Shown here: positions 1 to 12,430 of the stretch, piece by piece
Numbering within the stretch: position 1 is the stretch's first letter
Layout of the letters: every line of letters starts with the position of its first letter
Assembly: GCA_014529385.2 (NCBI GenBank)
Contig: CM043962.1
Coordinates: 126,694,970-126,758,969, forward strand
Direction: 5' to 3'
Origin: Adiantum capillus-veneris
Taxonomy: Eukaryota; Streptophyta; Polypodiopsida; Polypodiales; Pteridaceae
DNA: 64,000 bases
Translations under genes and position numbers: made by a program
The notes under the pieces: model-generated
Told to the model about the DNA's origin: nothing
The model's input: only the letters and a program-made list of their open reading frames with translations
The model's database searches: none

Positions 1-332
1 CACAAATGTAACGAAATGTATCCTTGCTAACTCGAAGGCATCTCTTGAACATGCTATCTGAGTAGGACTTTAGAAGAAAGTCATCAAGAAAATTTTGGGG
101 CCGGGCATAAGCCCAAGCTTTCCTATGCATGTGACCTTGTCTTCTACCAATGTTGAGGTTGACCGATTGGCCCATACATTGGATTAAATACGCTTACTTC
201 CAAAGAAAATAAAGTAATCCATAGTCATCACAGACGTTAAAAACAGGAAGATAGAGACGTTAAAAACGGGAAGATAGAGACAAGAAAGGATTCAGTCTAT
301 GAAGACCAAAGGTTTCACTAGTTAGTAGCTCG

Positions 333-1358
333 TCAGTTGCTGTCATTACTGGCATGCTTTAAGAACCATGCCATGGTGTCACGAAAGCTAGCCAGCAAGT
401 CCAAGCGCTTGTTTTCAAGTGCCTCTTGTCGGTTGGAGTTATCTTTCAAGTGGTTAAGTAAAGCTCGACCAATATCTGCCATTTGTGCCAAAGACTCCTC
501 GACCTTTGGAGTAGACCTCTTGCCATTGGTGGTGGTGGTGGCTTGAATTTTGATTTGGGAGGCTTTGGAGTCTTCTTCGCCTGATACCTCATTCATCTTA
601 GTATTTTCGTGTGTGGTAGAGGAGGCATGGCTGACAAAGTTGACAGAGGCCCTATCATGATAGTACTCATCTACCACATCATACCATTTACATATGTATT
701 TTCTATCATTGCCAGATGTAGCATTATGTGCTTTATCGAGCCTATATTGGCCAAGTACAGAGCCCCACTTTTTGCGGCATGCCTAGCTATCTTTATGAAA
801 GTCATGGTATGTGGAGGCCAATCGTGCACACTTTCGCCCACATATTGATCCCTTGCTTTTGAGGATTGTTGAACTCCTCGTGCATACCCTCCCTCACATG
901 GATAAGCTGGTCAACCCATATGTCCTTCCATTGACCCTTGGATTTCTGGATGATTTCTTCGTCATCTTCGAGCTCCACAATGCCCTTCTTCTTGGATACC
1001 CTCGCTTTCTTTGATGGAGCCGTCGGTGCAATCTCTTGCACATCCTCTCCACCCAAGTGCAAGGCTTTCTTCCTGGATGGTTTTGTGCACCCTTTATTAG
1101 ATTGATGGGAGGAGGGATTTGGGCTTGGGCCACTCTCTACATGCATAGGCTTATGGCGTAGAGGTGGAGCACAGGGTGGGGGAGGCTTAAATAAGAAAGG
1201 AGAGGAGGGTGATGGAGAAGTAGCATGGCCGTGAAGCCATGTGGAGGCATTGTGAAAGGGGGCGGTGTGAAGGAGTAGTAAGAAGTTTGGGAGAATACAT
1301 TTTGGGATGCATTGTCATCAACGTCCTTTTGGCTTTCCAAATGTTGAGATGGGTCCAT
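333..1358 (-). pseudogene. Myb/SANT-like (trihelix-type) DNA-binding protein, broken copy
   Basis: Read on the minus strand, a candidate start at 1358 (MDPSQHLESQ) leads into a Pro/Ser-rich linker. Next come a basic stretch (KPSRKKALHL, PSKKARVSKKKG), an acidic patch and a helical domain containing KGQWKDIWVDQLIHVREGM. After a frameshift near 805-815 the domain continues as LASTYHDFHKDS, then a TAG codon where a sense codon is expected, then ACRKKWGSVLGQYRLDK and KWYDVVDEYYHDRA. The tail is a coiled-coil-like segment ending at 333. The spaced W residues and the 'CRKKWGSV..Y' helix are typical of the plant Myb/SANT-like family, some of which accompany Harbinger transposons. At least one frameshift in the linker, one in the domain and one nonsense codon argue against function. 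Whether this was a host factor or a transposon accessory gene is not decided by the sequence. Confidence 0.6.
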
Positions 1359-1398
1359 GACTCCTGCATACACAAACAATTCAATAGCTTGGTTAGTT

Positions 1399-3596
<2,198 letters not shown>

Positions 3597-4092
3597 CGCC
3601 TCGTCACTATTTGACACGGCTTTGGCCAGGGGGGATCTAGAGCCCAAATTCGGGGGCGCGAGGCGGCTTTGATCTCGGCCGTCAGATCACTCAGTGAACT
3701 AGGGGTGAACTCGGGGTGAACTAGGGGCAAAAATGGCGCCCCGAGTTCACTCCTAGTTCACCTCCCTAGTTCACCCCTAGTTCACCCGCCTCGCAGGGTG
3801 TGGGTCGAACCTGGGACGTCTCGGTTGCCACACGAATGCCCTACCACCACGCTAGCACGCGTCGCTATCCATGTTGGCATGGCACATGATCATACCCTAG
3901 TTTAGGCACCCCTAGTTCACCCTTAGTTCACCCACCCCTAGCTTACCCGCCCCTAGTTCACCCTTTAGTTCACCCCCAGTTCACCCACCACTAGTTCACT
4001 TCGTGATCCGATGGTGGAGATTAAAGCCGCCTCACGTCCCCAAATTTGGGCCCTAGATCCCCTCTGACCCAGAGCCGTGCCATATAGTGATG

Positions 4093-4095
<3 letters not shown>
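3597..4095. mobile_element. Long-inverted-repeat (fold-back or head-to-head SINE-like) element
   Basis: The left arm (about 3597-3720) and right arm (about 3960-4095) are inverted copies of one another, roughly 80% identical by eye. Both contain TCACTAT, CACGGCT, GGATCTAG, GCCCAAATT and GGCGGCTTT in the same order. Both outer ends abut GT-type microsatellites. The centre holds many copies of an 11-mer, CTAGTTCACCC, in both orientations. A tRNA-like promoter lies inside, on the minus strand. It could be a TIR-type non-autonomous element, or two SINE 3' portions joined head to head. I could not identify a target duplication because the flanks are microsatellite. Confidence 0.6.
3802..3860 (-). 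promoter_or_regulatory. tRNA-like pol III A and B boxes (SINE head or tRNA relic)
   Basis: On the minus strand, TAGCGTGGTGG (about 3844-3854) fits the A box and GGTTCGACCC (3802-3811) fits the B box. They are about 44 nt apart, the tRNA spacing. The rest does not fold as a convincing tRNA from what I can see, so this is a tRNA-derived promoter and not a functional tRNA gene. Confidence 0.6.
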
Positions 4096-4182
<87 letters not shown>

Positions 4183-4448
4183 GATAACTGACAAAGGTTT
4201 GTAGTGTGCACCCACTACCCAGTTCGAGGTGCGCACCAACTTCAAGCCAATGCCTTCCCTGAAGACCTGACGGCTCTCTAGGGTCCGAAATGACTTGGCG
4301 CGTTTTCAACTTTTCGAGCATTCAAGAGCATGAGAATCAGGGCAGGGTGTGTTAAACCTGCAATCCACCTCTCTGGACCACCGTCGGTGGTGCACAATGA
4401 GCTCCCCCCCCCGCCCCCGCGCGCCCGACAGACCACACATAGGCTAAT

Positions 4449-4500
<52 letters not shown>

Positions 4501-4521
4501 TGTGTGTGTGTGTGTGTGTGT
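4096..4521. repeat. Two compound GT/GA microsatellites and spacer
   Basis: (GT)n runs directly into (GA)n at about 4096-4181. A mirror-type (CT)n-(GT)n compound lies at 4448-4521. The 270 bp between them contain no supported gene. Confidence 0.85.
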
Positions 4522-4638
4522 GCACAGTTCACAGTCCGAAGGCACCGGATTGATGAGAAAACGCCACGTGCCCGGGGGGAGGGACCGGAATCCCTTCCCC
4601 CATTATAATAGTATAGAAAGTACTTTGCTAGTTGGTTA

Positions 4639-5520
4639 TGTTGGGATCCTCGTGAGAGGGAAGTTTTTCGCAGCGCGTCGACGGTCCCTCCTTGCCCCTA
4701 GCGCCCCCATATGGGCTGTCCCTCATGCGGCCCGGCGGTCCACGTTCCCATTCTAACCTAACACCCGCTAACCTAACTTTCCACCGTGGACGGCACTTGA
4801 GGGGGACCGAGGGCCCGTTTGGTGAATTGCCCCTCTCCGCGGCCATGCTCCCCGCGGGCCAACATGACTACCCGTGGACCCGTCGCTCCCGTGGACGCAA
4901 CACGACTCCGGGAGCCCCCGAAAGGCGTTATGCAAGTGAGAGCCCCGCTTGGGCCGTGGCCGGGTCCCCGGGGGTCCCATGGTCCAAAACGGCCCGGGAC
5001 GCGTCCGCGGGGCCGTTTCGGCATTTTTGATCAGTTTTTGGAACCACGGCTCCTTGACGGGACCGACGGTGATTCCTTGAGAGGGATTTCTACCTCAAGG
5101 CCATGGGGCTTGGGCGGTATGCCTATATGTCCCGAATTAAAGGACTTATATGGGCGTAGTACTCCACTCTTGGTGAACCGTGCGCATCCTGCCGGGTAGC
5201 TAAGAGGGGGCCGGTTGTTCAACCGGAGCCGGGGTGGCAATCCTCACGTCCATAAAACCATCTACCCATACTAGGTTGGAGTTAGGTTAACCCAGTCTTT
5301 AGAGGCGCCGGAGGGGCCTCCGTCCCTTTTTGTAATCAACTTTTGAATCAATACAAAGCGCCCGTCACGGGCTCGTTTCTACAATCTTGGCTCGCGCGTC
5401 CCTTTGAAATACTTGCTCAACTTGTTGTGAAGTCGGCTAACTTGTGTTCAGGTGAAGGATCGGCGAACGCGCGCGGCCTCTAAGTCCCATTTACGGGCCG
5501 CTCTCCAGGGTCCCGTAACA
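4639..5520 (+). repeat. 5' LTR of the chromovirus (882 bp)
   Basis: It starts TGTTGGGATCC and ends GGGTCCCGTAACA. It is GC-rich, unlike the AT-rich surroundings. It matches the 3' copy almost throughout; the densest cluster of differences lies at about 5120-5130. Frames inside the LTR occur identically in both copies and are not genes. Confidence 0.97.
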
Positions 5521-5522
5521 CT

Positions 5523-5534
5523 TGGTATCAGAGC
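5523..5534 (+). other. Primer binding site, initiator-Met tRNA type
   Basis: TGGTATCAGAGC begins 2 nt after the LTR. This is the standard plant site complementary to the 3' end of initiator-Met tRNA. Confidence 0.95.
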
Positions 5535-5554
5535 TAGAAAATCAAAGCCGGTCT

Positions 5555-5824
5555 ATGCCTAATAGAGGGGCACAGAGACCCGCCGAAAGTGACTCCAGCA
5601 GCACTTCCCTACCCGCCGCAAGATTGGAAGAAATCGCAGCGGACGGTGTAATTGACTCTTGGGAGTATTCCAAGTGGATACGTTCGCAAGGGAGACTACA
5701 ACGCCTAGACCCTATCAACGAAGCCGGGCCAGAGTTTGAGTCCGCGCCTTCGTCACCCAACACGATGAGTCACGCAGACGGAGACTCATTTCACGGGGAG
5801 AGGAATGACCCCCCCCCGCGATGA
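5555..5824 (+). CDS. Gag N-terminal segment (chromovirus), separated from gag-pol by a frameshift
   Basis: The first ATG after the primer site opens a 90-codon frame beginning MPNRGAQRPAE. It is Ser/Pro/Glu-rich and has no recognised fold. It ends at 5822-5824 within an overlap with the main polyprotein frame. The two frames meet at a run of nine C (5809-5817), and one C fewer would make them continuous. This is therefore probably the real N-terminus of Gag, cut by slippage in the run, an assembly error or, less likely, a programmed shift. The alternative is that translation starts at 5805 and this segment is only leader. Confidence 0.65.
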   Translation: MPNRGAQRPAESDSSSTSLPAARLEEIAADGVIDSWEYSKWIRSQGRLQRLDPINEAGPEFESAPSSPNTMSHADGDSFHGERNDPPPR

Positions 5825-8800
5825 CAGAATGGACAGGTGGGAGGCTATACTAGAGTCTCAAGCCGCGCTGGTCCAACAACTCGTACAGGTGAGTCTGTTG
5901 AATGCTCAGAATGCCACAGCAGACAAAGGAAAAGGACCGGCAAGCACGTCAGGAGTTCCCGCGAGTGGGAGTGATGGAATGGGAAGCTTCAAGCCTATCA
6001 AGCCCACTCCCTACTCGGGCCAACGGGACTCACTGATACTGGAAAAATGGATCCGCGACACAGAGAGCTTCTTCCGCACCAGCAAAATGGAAGAACATTT
6101 ATGGACATCAGTAGTGTCTCATTTCTTAACAGAGGATGCCTACAGTTGGTTTCTTCTAGAAGAGAGGAAAAATCCCTACATATCATGGACCCGCCTTAAG
6201 GCTGAGATGCGGGACTACTTCGTTCCGAAGAATGAAGACTTCAGACACTTAGACGAATGGAGGGCCATCACCCAAGGTGAGAGCAAGTTGCGGGAGTATG
6301 TGTCCAAATATAGGCAGTCCATGCTGAAAGTGGAACAGATGACTTGGGAGAGAATGAGACTCCACGGTTTCCTCTATGGGCTCAAAGACTGGGCCCGTAG
6401 GGAGATCGAAAAGCAGAATCCTATCGACTACATGGCAGCACTGGCCATGGCAGAAAGGCTAGTGGACTCCGACTTGCGCCGAAAGGGGCCCACCAACACA
6501 AAGTCTGGGGGAAGTGGGAATACCCCTGCCAACTCAAGCAAAAATCAGTCTTCAGCCGGGCCTCAAAGAAGTGAGCCCGCAGGCAACACGTCAAACCAGC
6601 CCCGACCGTACGAGAACTTTCGCAATAACGTGCCAAGCAGCTACAGCGGCTCGTCGAGTAGTAGGAACTTCTCAGTGAACCAGCCTGGAGGGGCTCCTCA
6701 ACAGACGTTGCCTTGGAGAGCGAACCTGCCCCGCCCCTGCCGTAACTGTGGGGGTCCTCACTGGGATAATGATTGTCACAAAGCTAGCTCTCAGTCTCGA
6801 GCTCACTCCGCTTGGGCCAATGAGACCAACGCTGACAGGACAGGAACTTCACAAGTGCAGATCACTGAAATCACGGAGCAAGAGGCTGAAAGCGGAAACA
6901 AAGAGTCTACCGAAGGAACGGTCCGTGTAGGAGCCATCAAAGCTTCCCTACACTGCCTGGCAGCTCGTATCAAGCCAATCCCAAATATGTATGTCAAGAC
7001 GGTGATCAACGGGCAGTCACAATTGGCGATGCTCGACTCGGGAGCGAGTCACAACTTCATCTCACCATCATGCGCCAAACGCTTGGGGGTAAAGACCTGC
7101 AAGCCCGGAGGAGGACGAAGCATCTCAGTAGGCTTCGTACAAGGCGAAGACTCGAACACAACAATGGCCTACGACGTGGCGGTCCAAGTAGGTGAATGGC
7201 GAGCCAAAGTGGACTTCATCGTCGTGCCCATGGACTCCTACGACATGATGTTCGGCTTGGCCTGGTATGACTCCTATGTGATGGGGTTGTATGCCAAGGG
7301 CATGAATCAACTGATGCTGGATATGAATGGAAAGGGGGTGATTGTTCCGATCATTCGACCAATGGACACGCCTCCTGCCCGCAAGACCACTCAAGAAAAA
7401 GCTCATTCTAAGACACAACCTTACATACCACCTCAAGCTCGAGGGCAGGTAAACGCAGCTCAGACTAAGACACCGACGCCAACGAAAACGGAAAAAGGGA
7501 AGACTCGAGTTAGCTGGGATGACCTAGTCCCAGACTCAATGTGGATCTCACCAAAGCAAGCAGAGAAGGCTCTCAAACAAGGGGCCCAGGTTCACTGCTG
7601 TGTGATGAAAGTAACACTAGCAGATTCAGACGAAGAGTGCACTATCGGGGATAGTCGCATCATCAAGGTGATTGAAGAATTCAAGGACGTGGTACCGCCT
7701 CAGCTTCCAGCTGGGCTCCCACCTAAACGAGCGGTGGACCACAAAATCGAACTAGTGCCTGGCCATTCGCCGCCAGCCCGTCCACCCTACCGAATGGATG
7801 CCACACAGCTACAAGAACTGAAGAAGCAACTGGGAGAACTAGTTGAAGCAGGTTTTATCAGGCCTAGCAAGTCCCCTTACGGGGCCCCGGTTCTTTTTGT
7901 CACGAAGAAGGACGGCTCATCCAGGCTCTGCGTCGACTACAGAGCCCTGAATAAAATAACTATCCGGAACAGGTACCCTCTGCCGCACATGGACGATCTA
8001 ACAGACAGGTTGGCAGGGGCAAAATACTTCACTAAGGTTGATCTGCGATCAGGATACCACCAGATTCGGATCGTGGACGAGGATGTGCACAAGACAGCTT
8101 TCAGGTCACGATATGGAGCTCACGAATGGCTAGTGCTCCCCTTTGGCCTCACCAACGGAGTGGCCACCTTCTCAGCTGGAATGGATACAGATTTCGGCGA
8201 CATGCTGGATGAATTCCTCATTGTGTACCTGGATGACCTGCTAATCTACAGCAAAACTTATGAAGAGCACGTAGAACATGTGCGCCAGGTGCTCCGTAGA
8301 CTCAGAGAATGCAAGTGGTATGCGAAGTTGGAAAAGTGTGTCTTCGCAGTACAGGAAGTGGAATTCTTGGGCTTCTTGGTCACTGCAGATGGAATCCGAG
8401 TGGATCCTAAAAAGATTGAGGCCGTGGTGAACTGGCCCGCCCCCCGAACAGTCACACAGGTACGCGAGTTTGTGGGTTTCACTCAGTATTGCCGAAAGTC
8501 CATCAAAGATTTTTCGAAAATCATGGCTCCCATCACAGACACCACCAAGGGTTCGCTAGCATTCAAGTGGACAGAAGAAGCCCAACGAGCTTTTGAACAC
8601 ATCAAACAAGTAATGTGTTCTCTACCGGTACTCAAGCTCCCAGAGTTCGACAAGCCTTTCGAAATTCACACCGATGCCTCACGCATTGCTCTGGGAGGGG
8701 TACTAATGCAAGCAGAAAGACCAGTAGCCTACATTTCGAAGAAGTTCTCAGATCCACAGAAGAGATGGGCTACACACGAGCAGGAGATGTATGCAGTGGT

Positions 8801-10490
8801 GTACTGTCTTGACCAATGGCGTCACTACGTATTGGACAAGCACACGAAAGTATACACAGATAATGTTTCCCTGAAGTATTTCCAGACACAGCCTAAGCTC
8901 TCTCACAAACAGAGTCGATGGCAGGATCAGCTAGCAGAATATGACATAGAAATCATTCACAAGCCGGGCAAGCAGAATGCGATGCCAGATGCTCTCAGTC
9001 GCATGCCCGAGGTTAATGCAGTTAGCATAATAAGCAGTGACGAAGTACTGGATCAGATTCGCGAGGCCAGTAAGACAGACCCCGCAGTATTACAGATGAT
9101 GCAAAGTTGGCGACAAGGCAAGACCTCAGTGGGACTGTTCGACTTGCGGGATGGGCTATGGTATGCTCATAACCGCGTGTATGTGCCAGACGATCCCACG
9201 CTCAAAGCGAAGCTACTCTGGGAAACCCACGACTGCAAAGTTGCAGGGCACGATGGGCAAAAGAGATCATTTGACAGGCTAAGCCGCTATTTCTTCTGGC
9301 CAAAGATGCAGGAGGATGTGGTGGAGTATGTAAGAACTTGCCCAACATGTCAGCTAGTCAAGGCACAGCGAATAAAGCCAGCAGGGCTTTTGATGTCTAT
9401 GCCTACACCATCTCGACCTTGGGATGTGATAAGCATGGACTTCATTGTCGACTTACCCGAAAGCCATGGATTCACTACCATCTTCGTGATCGTGGACTAC
9501 TTTTCAAAGCAAGCACACTTCATCCCCGCAAAGCCGCCTCTTACGGCCTACCAGACAGCGCGGCTCTTCTTCAAGCATGTCTTCAAGAATCACGGACTGC
9601 CCCTGGCAATTGTGTCAGATCGCGATGGGCGATTCTTAAACGACACGTGGCGGGAGTTATTCAAGCTCCTAGGCACGCAACTCAGGTTCTCATCAGCCTA
9701 TCACCCCCAAACAGATGGGCAGACTGAGCGGATCAATCAAGGCATCGAAGATTACATCCGTTGCTATGTCCAAGCAGATCAAAAGGATTGGGCAGATTTT
9801 CTGGAAGTCCTTGAGTTTCAGTACAACAGCAATGTGCACTCGGGGACAGGTTACACACCATTTGAACTAGCTACAGGAAAAGAGGTGATTACGCCCATGG
9901 CACTTGCTTCGGGCACTATGCATGCAGAAGATCAAGATGCTGAGCAGTTTCTGATGGCTTGGCACAAACGTTTGGATGTAGCCAGAAAGCACTTGATGAA
10001 GTACAAAGATAAGTATGTAGCCAGACATAATGAAAAAGCACGAACAAAGTTCTTCCAGAAAGGTGACTTGGTACTAGTAAGTGCCCAGAACATCAACCTC
10101 CCAGAGAACTTGACACCCAAATTCAACCACCGCTTCTACGGTCCATATCGAGTGCTACAAGACTTCAACAACGTTTCCTACAAGCTGGAGCTACCCTCCA
10201 ATGTCAAGATCCACGATGTCTTTCACATCAGCCTACTCAAACGATTTCAAGTTGATGGGAAATACGGCCGCCATGTGCCTCTGCTAGACAAAGGAGTAAA
10301 CCCTTTTGAGCCAGAAATTATCATCAAACACCGCTTCAGGCGCAACAATCTAGAGTTCTATGTAAAGTGGAGAGGGCGGCCAATGTCAGATTGCACTTGG
10401 GTGCCAAAAGACAGAGTCATTGCAATGGATAAACAGTTGTTGCTTCGGTACTACCGGATTCCGGAGCTCAAGCACATGCCTAGGGCATAG
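5805..10490 (+). CDS. Gag-Pol polyprotein of a chromovirus
   Basis: An uninterrupted 1561-residue frame. Visible in order: retrotransposon Gag core (about 60-215); CCHC-type knuckle C312-x2-C315-x3-H-x4-C324; retropepsin with DSGA at 411-414; reverse transcriptase with KKDGSSRLCVDYRALNK and the YLDD catalytic motif at 808-811; RNase H with its first Asp at 957 (HTDAS); integrase HHCC domain (His 1142, CPTC from 1179) and DDE core D1212, D1272, E1308, with exactly 35 residues between the last two; C-terminal chromodomain from about 1501 (FEPEIIIKHRF, FYVKWRGRP, CTWVP). One oddity is the segment after GLTN (784 onward), which reads GVATFSAGMDTDF, where this family usually has 'APATFQRLMN'. Retropepsin matures the polyprotein, RT/RNase H copies the RNA and integrase inserts the cDNA; the chromodomain is thought to guide integration to marked chromatin. 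The frame is open, so the element might still be active unless the RT change or the upstream frameshift disables it. Confidence 0.95.
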   Translation: MTPPRDDRMDRWEAILESQAALVQQLVQVSLLNAQNATADKGKGPASTSGVPASGSDGMGSFKPIKPTPYSGQRDSLILEKWIRDTESFFRTSKMEEHLWTSVVSHFLTEDAYSWFLLEERKNPYISWTRLKAEMRDYFVPKNEDFRHLDEWRAITQGESKLREYVSKYRQSMLKVEQMTWERMRLHGFLYGLKDWARREIEKQNPIDYMAALAMAERLVDSDLRRKGPTNTKSGGSGNTPANSSKNQSSAGPQRSEPAGNTSNQPRPYENFRNNVPSSYSGSSSSRNFSVNQPGGAPQQTLPWRANLPRPCRNCGGPHWDNDCHKASSQSRAHSAWANETNADRTGTSQVQITEITEQEAESGNKESTEGTVRVGAIKASLHCLAARIKPIPNMYVKTVINGQSQLAMLDSGASHNFISPSCAKRLGVKTCKPGGGRSISVGFVQGEDSNTTMAYDVAVQVGEWRAKVDFIVVPMDSYDMMFGLAWYDSYVMGLYAKGMNQLMLDMNGKGVIVPIIRPMDTPPARKTTQEKAHSKTQPYIPPQARGQVNAAQTKTPTPTKTEKGKTRVSWDDLVPDSMWISPKQAEKALKQGAQVHCCVMKVTLADSDEECTIGDSRIIKVIEEFKDVVPPQLPAGLPPKRAVDHKIELVPGHSPPARPPYRMDATQLQELKKQLGELVEAGFIRPSKSPYGAPVLFVTKKDGSSRLCVDYRALNKITIRNRYPLPHMDDLTDRLAGAKYFTKVDLRSGYHQIRIVDEDVHKTAFRSRYGAHEWLVLPFGLTNGVATFSAGMDTDFGDMLDEFLIVYLDDLLIYSKTYEEHVEHVRQVLRRLRECKWYAKLEKCVFAVQEVEFLGFLVTADGIRVDPKKIEAVVNWPAPRTVTQVREFVGFTQYCRKSIKDFSKIMAPITDTTKGSLAFKWTEEAQRAFEHIKQVMCSLPVLKLPEFDKPFEIHTDASRIALGGVLMQAERPVAYISKKFSDPQKRWATHEQEMYAVVYCLDQWRHYVLDKHTKVYTDNVSLKYFQTQPKLSHKQSRWQDQLAEYDIEIIHKPGKQNAMPDALSRMPEVNAVSIISSDEVLDQIREASKTDPAVLQMMQSWRQGKTSVGLFDLRDGLWYAHNRVYVPDDPTLKAKLLWETHDCKVAGHDGQKRSFDRLSRYFFWPKMQEDVVEYVRTCPTCQLVKAQRIKPAGLLMSMPTPSRPWDVISMDFIVDLPESHGFTTIFVIVDYFSKQAHFIPAKPPLTAYQTARLFFKHVFKNHGLPLAIVSDRDGRFLNDTWRELFKLLGTQLRFSSAYHPQTDGQTERINQGIEDYIRCYVQADQKDWADFLEVLEFQYNSNVHSGTGYTPFELATGKEVITPMALASGTMHAEDQDAEQFLMAWHKRLDVARKHLMKYKDKYVARHNEKARTKFFQKGDLVLVSAQNINLPENLTPKFNHRFYGPYRVLQDFNNVSYKLELPSNVKIHDVFHISLLKRFQVDGKYGRHVPLLDKGVNPFEPEIIIKHRFRRNNLEFYVKWRGRPMSDCTWVPKDRVIAMDKQLLLRYYRIPELKHMPRA

Positions 10491-10646
10491 AAGTCCACAA
10501 CCATGTACAGCAGTAGTCTAGGATGCATTAGTTTCAGCACAGCTATGCTCAGTTTTAGCAGAATAAAGATGCATTATGCGACAATTATGCGATGTATGCA
10601 CTATGTGGTCAGATGCTTGGCAGTCTTGACGAGGACGTCAAGTTCC

Positions 10647-10662
10647 TTGAGGGGGGGGAGAA
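10647..10662 (+). other. Polypurine tract
   Basis: GAGGGGGGGGAGAA lies directly before the 3' LTR and primes plus-strand cDNA synthesis. Confidence 0.92.
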
Positions 10663-11545
10663 TGTTGGGATCCTCGTGAGAGGGAAGTTTTTCGCGGCGC
10701 ATCGGCGGTCCCTCCTTGCCCCTAGCGCCCCCATATGGGCTGTCCCTCATGCGGCCCGGCGGTCCACGTTCCCATTCTAACCTAACACCCGCTAACCTAA
10801 CTTTCCACCGTGGACGGCACTTGAGGGGGACCGAGGGCCCGTTTGGTGAATTGCCCCTCTCCGCGGCCATGCTCCCCGCGGGCCAACATGACTACCCGTG
10901 GACCCGTCGCTCCCGTGGACGCAACACGACTCCGGGAGCCCCCGAAAGGCGTTATGCAAGTGAGAGCCCCGCTTGGGCCGTGGCCGGGTCCCCGGGGGTC
11001 CCATGGTCCAAAACGGCCCGGGACGCGCCCGCGGGGCCGTTTCGGCATTTTTGATCGGTTTTTGGAATCGCGGCTCCTTGACGGGACCGACGGTGATTCC
11101 TTGAGAGGGATTTCTACCTCAAGGCCATGGGGCTTGGGCGGTATGCCTGAGCGCCCCGAATTAAAGGACTTATATGGGAGTAGTACTCCACTCTTGGTGA
11201 ACCGTGCGCATCCTGCCGGGTAGCTAAGAGGGGGCCGGTTGTTCAACCGGAGCCGGGGTGGCAATCCTCACGTCCATAAAACCATCTACCCATACTAGGT
11301 TGGAGTTAGGTTAACCCAGTCTTCAGAGGCGCCGGAGGGGCCTCCGTCCCTTTTTGTAATCAACTTTTTGAATCAATACAAAGCGCCCGTCACGGGCTCA
11401 TTTCTACAATCTTGTCTCGCGCGTCCCTTTGAAATACTTGCTCAACTTGTTGTGAAGTTGGCTAACTTGTGTTCAGGTGAAGGATCGACGAACGCGCGCG
11501 GCCTCTAAGTCCCATTTACAGGCCGCTCTCCAGGGTCCCGTAACA
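10663..11545 (+). repeat. 3' LTR of the chromovirus (883 bp)
   Basis: Same termini as the 5' LTR, with one extra T in a T run. It is followed immediately by the GGTTA target duplication. Confidence 0.97.
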
Positions 11546-12430
11546 GGTTATGCCTACAAAACAATCTATCACAATCACATGTAGCTCTTGTAGCCAAGGT
11601 CAATGAGCCTTGTTGGATTTTCCATGTATTATTTCTACAACATTGCCAACATAACATTAGGTAGTAGTTTAAACTAGTATATGCAACTTCATCACCACCA
11701 CTAGGCCAAAATCATGAAGCATGATGAGTGCGAGCACGTACCTTACACGGTGCAAATTCAACTCTTGGTACAATTTTTAAGAGTTCTTAAGTTAATTAAT
11801 ATAAAGAAGTGAAGCCATCGAAATGGGTGGACAATATTGGATCCACGAAAAAAGAAGAGGAGGGGCGGGCCGGGGGGGGGGGGGGGGAGGGGGCGGGGGG
11901 GGGGGGTTGTTAAAACTCATGGGACAAGCTGGTAGAAGTCTTCTCAAGTGTCTCAGTTTGGCAGCAAGACAATAGCAAACAAAAGGTGTATGGCATAAGT
12001 AGAGTCTTATTACAAAGATCTGCAAAAATCAATCCTATTGAACATAGCTTATGTAGTTGCACGCCATCCTTTAGATCTGCTGATGTAGTATTCTATGTTA
12101 GCCCAATCAACTTTGGTTCGATCCAAATCTCTATTGTCAGCCAGATAGTACTCATTCTTAGACCTTCCAAAGTGAATCCAAGATGTCCTTGCTATAATAA
12201 TTGCTTTGGAAGGGAGTGGAAATTCAATGCTCAATCTTCATTTCGTACAATTTGCTTCGAAGGTATCATCATCATTGCATGAACATCAAGGTATGGCTCT
12301 TGTTTACATTGTTTTTGCAGTTTACAAGCAAATATTGCTCTGTTTCAAAGGATTACTTGGCACCCCATCATGGAGTGATCTCCTCTCTCTGTCTCTTCCT
12401 CCTCTCTTTTTTCTTTTTTGCAACAAAGGA
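11546..12430. other. Gene-free stretch
   Basis: After the target duplication I see only AT-rich unique sequence and an interrupted G-run (about 11868-11906). Short frames here show no recognisable domain. Confidence 0.55.

Larger units (their letters stand above)
4639..11545 (+). mobile_element. Complete Ty3/gypsy chromovirus LTR retrotransposon
   Basis: All parts are visible: 5' LTR, initiator-Met-type primer site, gag-pol with a C-terminal chromodomain, polypurine tract and 3' LTR. A perfect 5-bp target duplication GGTTA flanks it (4634-4638 and 11546-11550). The LTRs begin TGTTGGGA and end TCCCGTAACA. My manual comparison finds about 19 substitutions and one indel between the LTRs (about 2%), mostly transitions, which suggests a fairly recent insertion. 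Domain order (protease, RT, RNase H, integrase, chromodomain) places it in the chromovirus branch; I cannot assign the clade. Confidence 0.97.

Noticed and set aside
3788-3865. Functional tRNA gene on the minus strand
   Set aside because: A and B boxes are present but I cannot form a convincing acceptor stem or anticodon arm; it lies inside a repeat element.
4692-5240. GC-rich frames of 70-126 codons inside the first LTR
   Set aside because: The same frames recur in the 3' LTR at 10716-11264; they reflect LTR composition, not genes.
9338-9727. 129-codon plus-strand frame inside the chromovirus integrase
   Set aside because: It lies out of frame within the well-supported integrase coding sequence and is a shadow.
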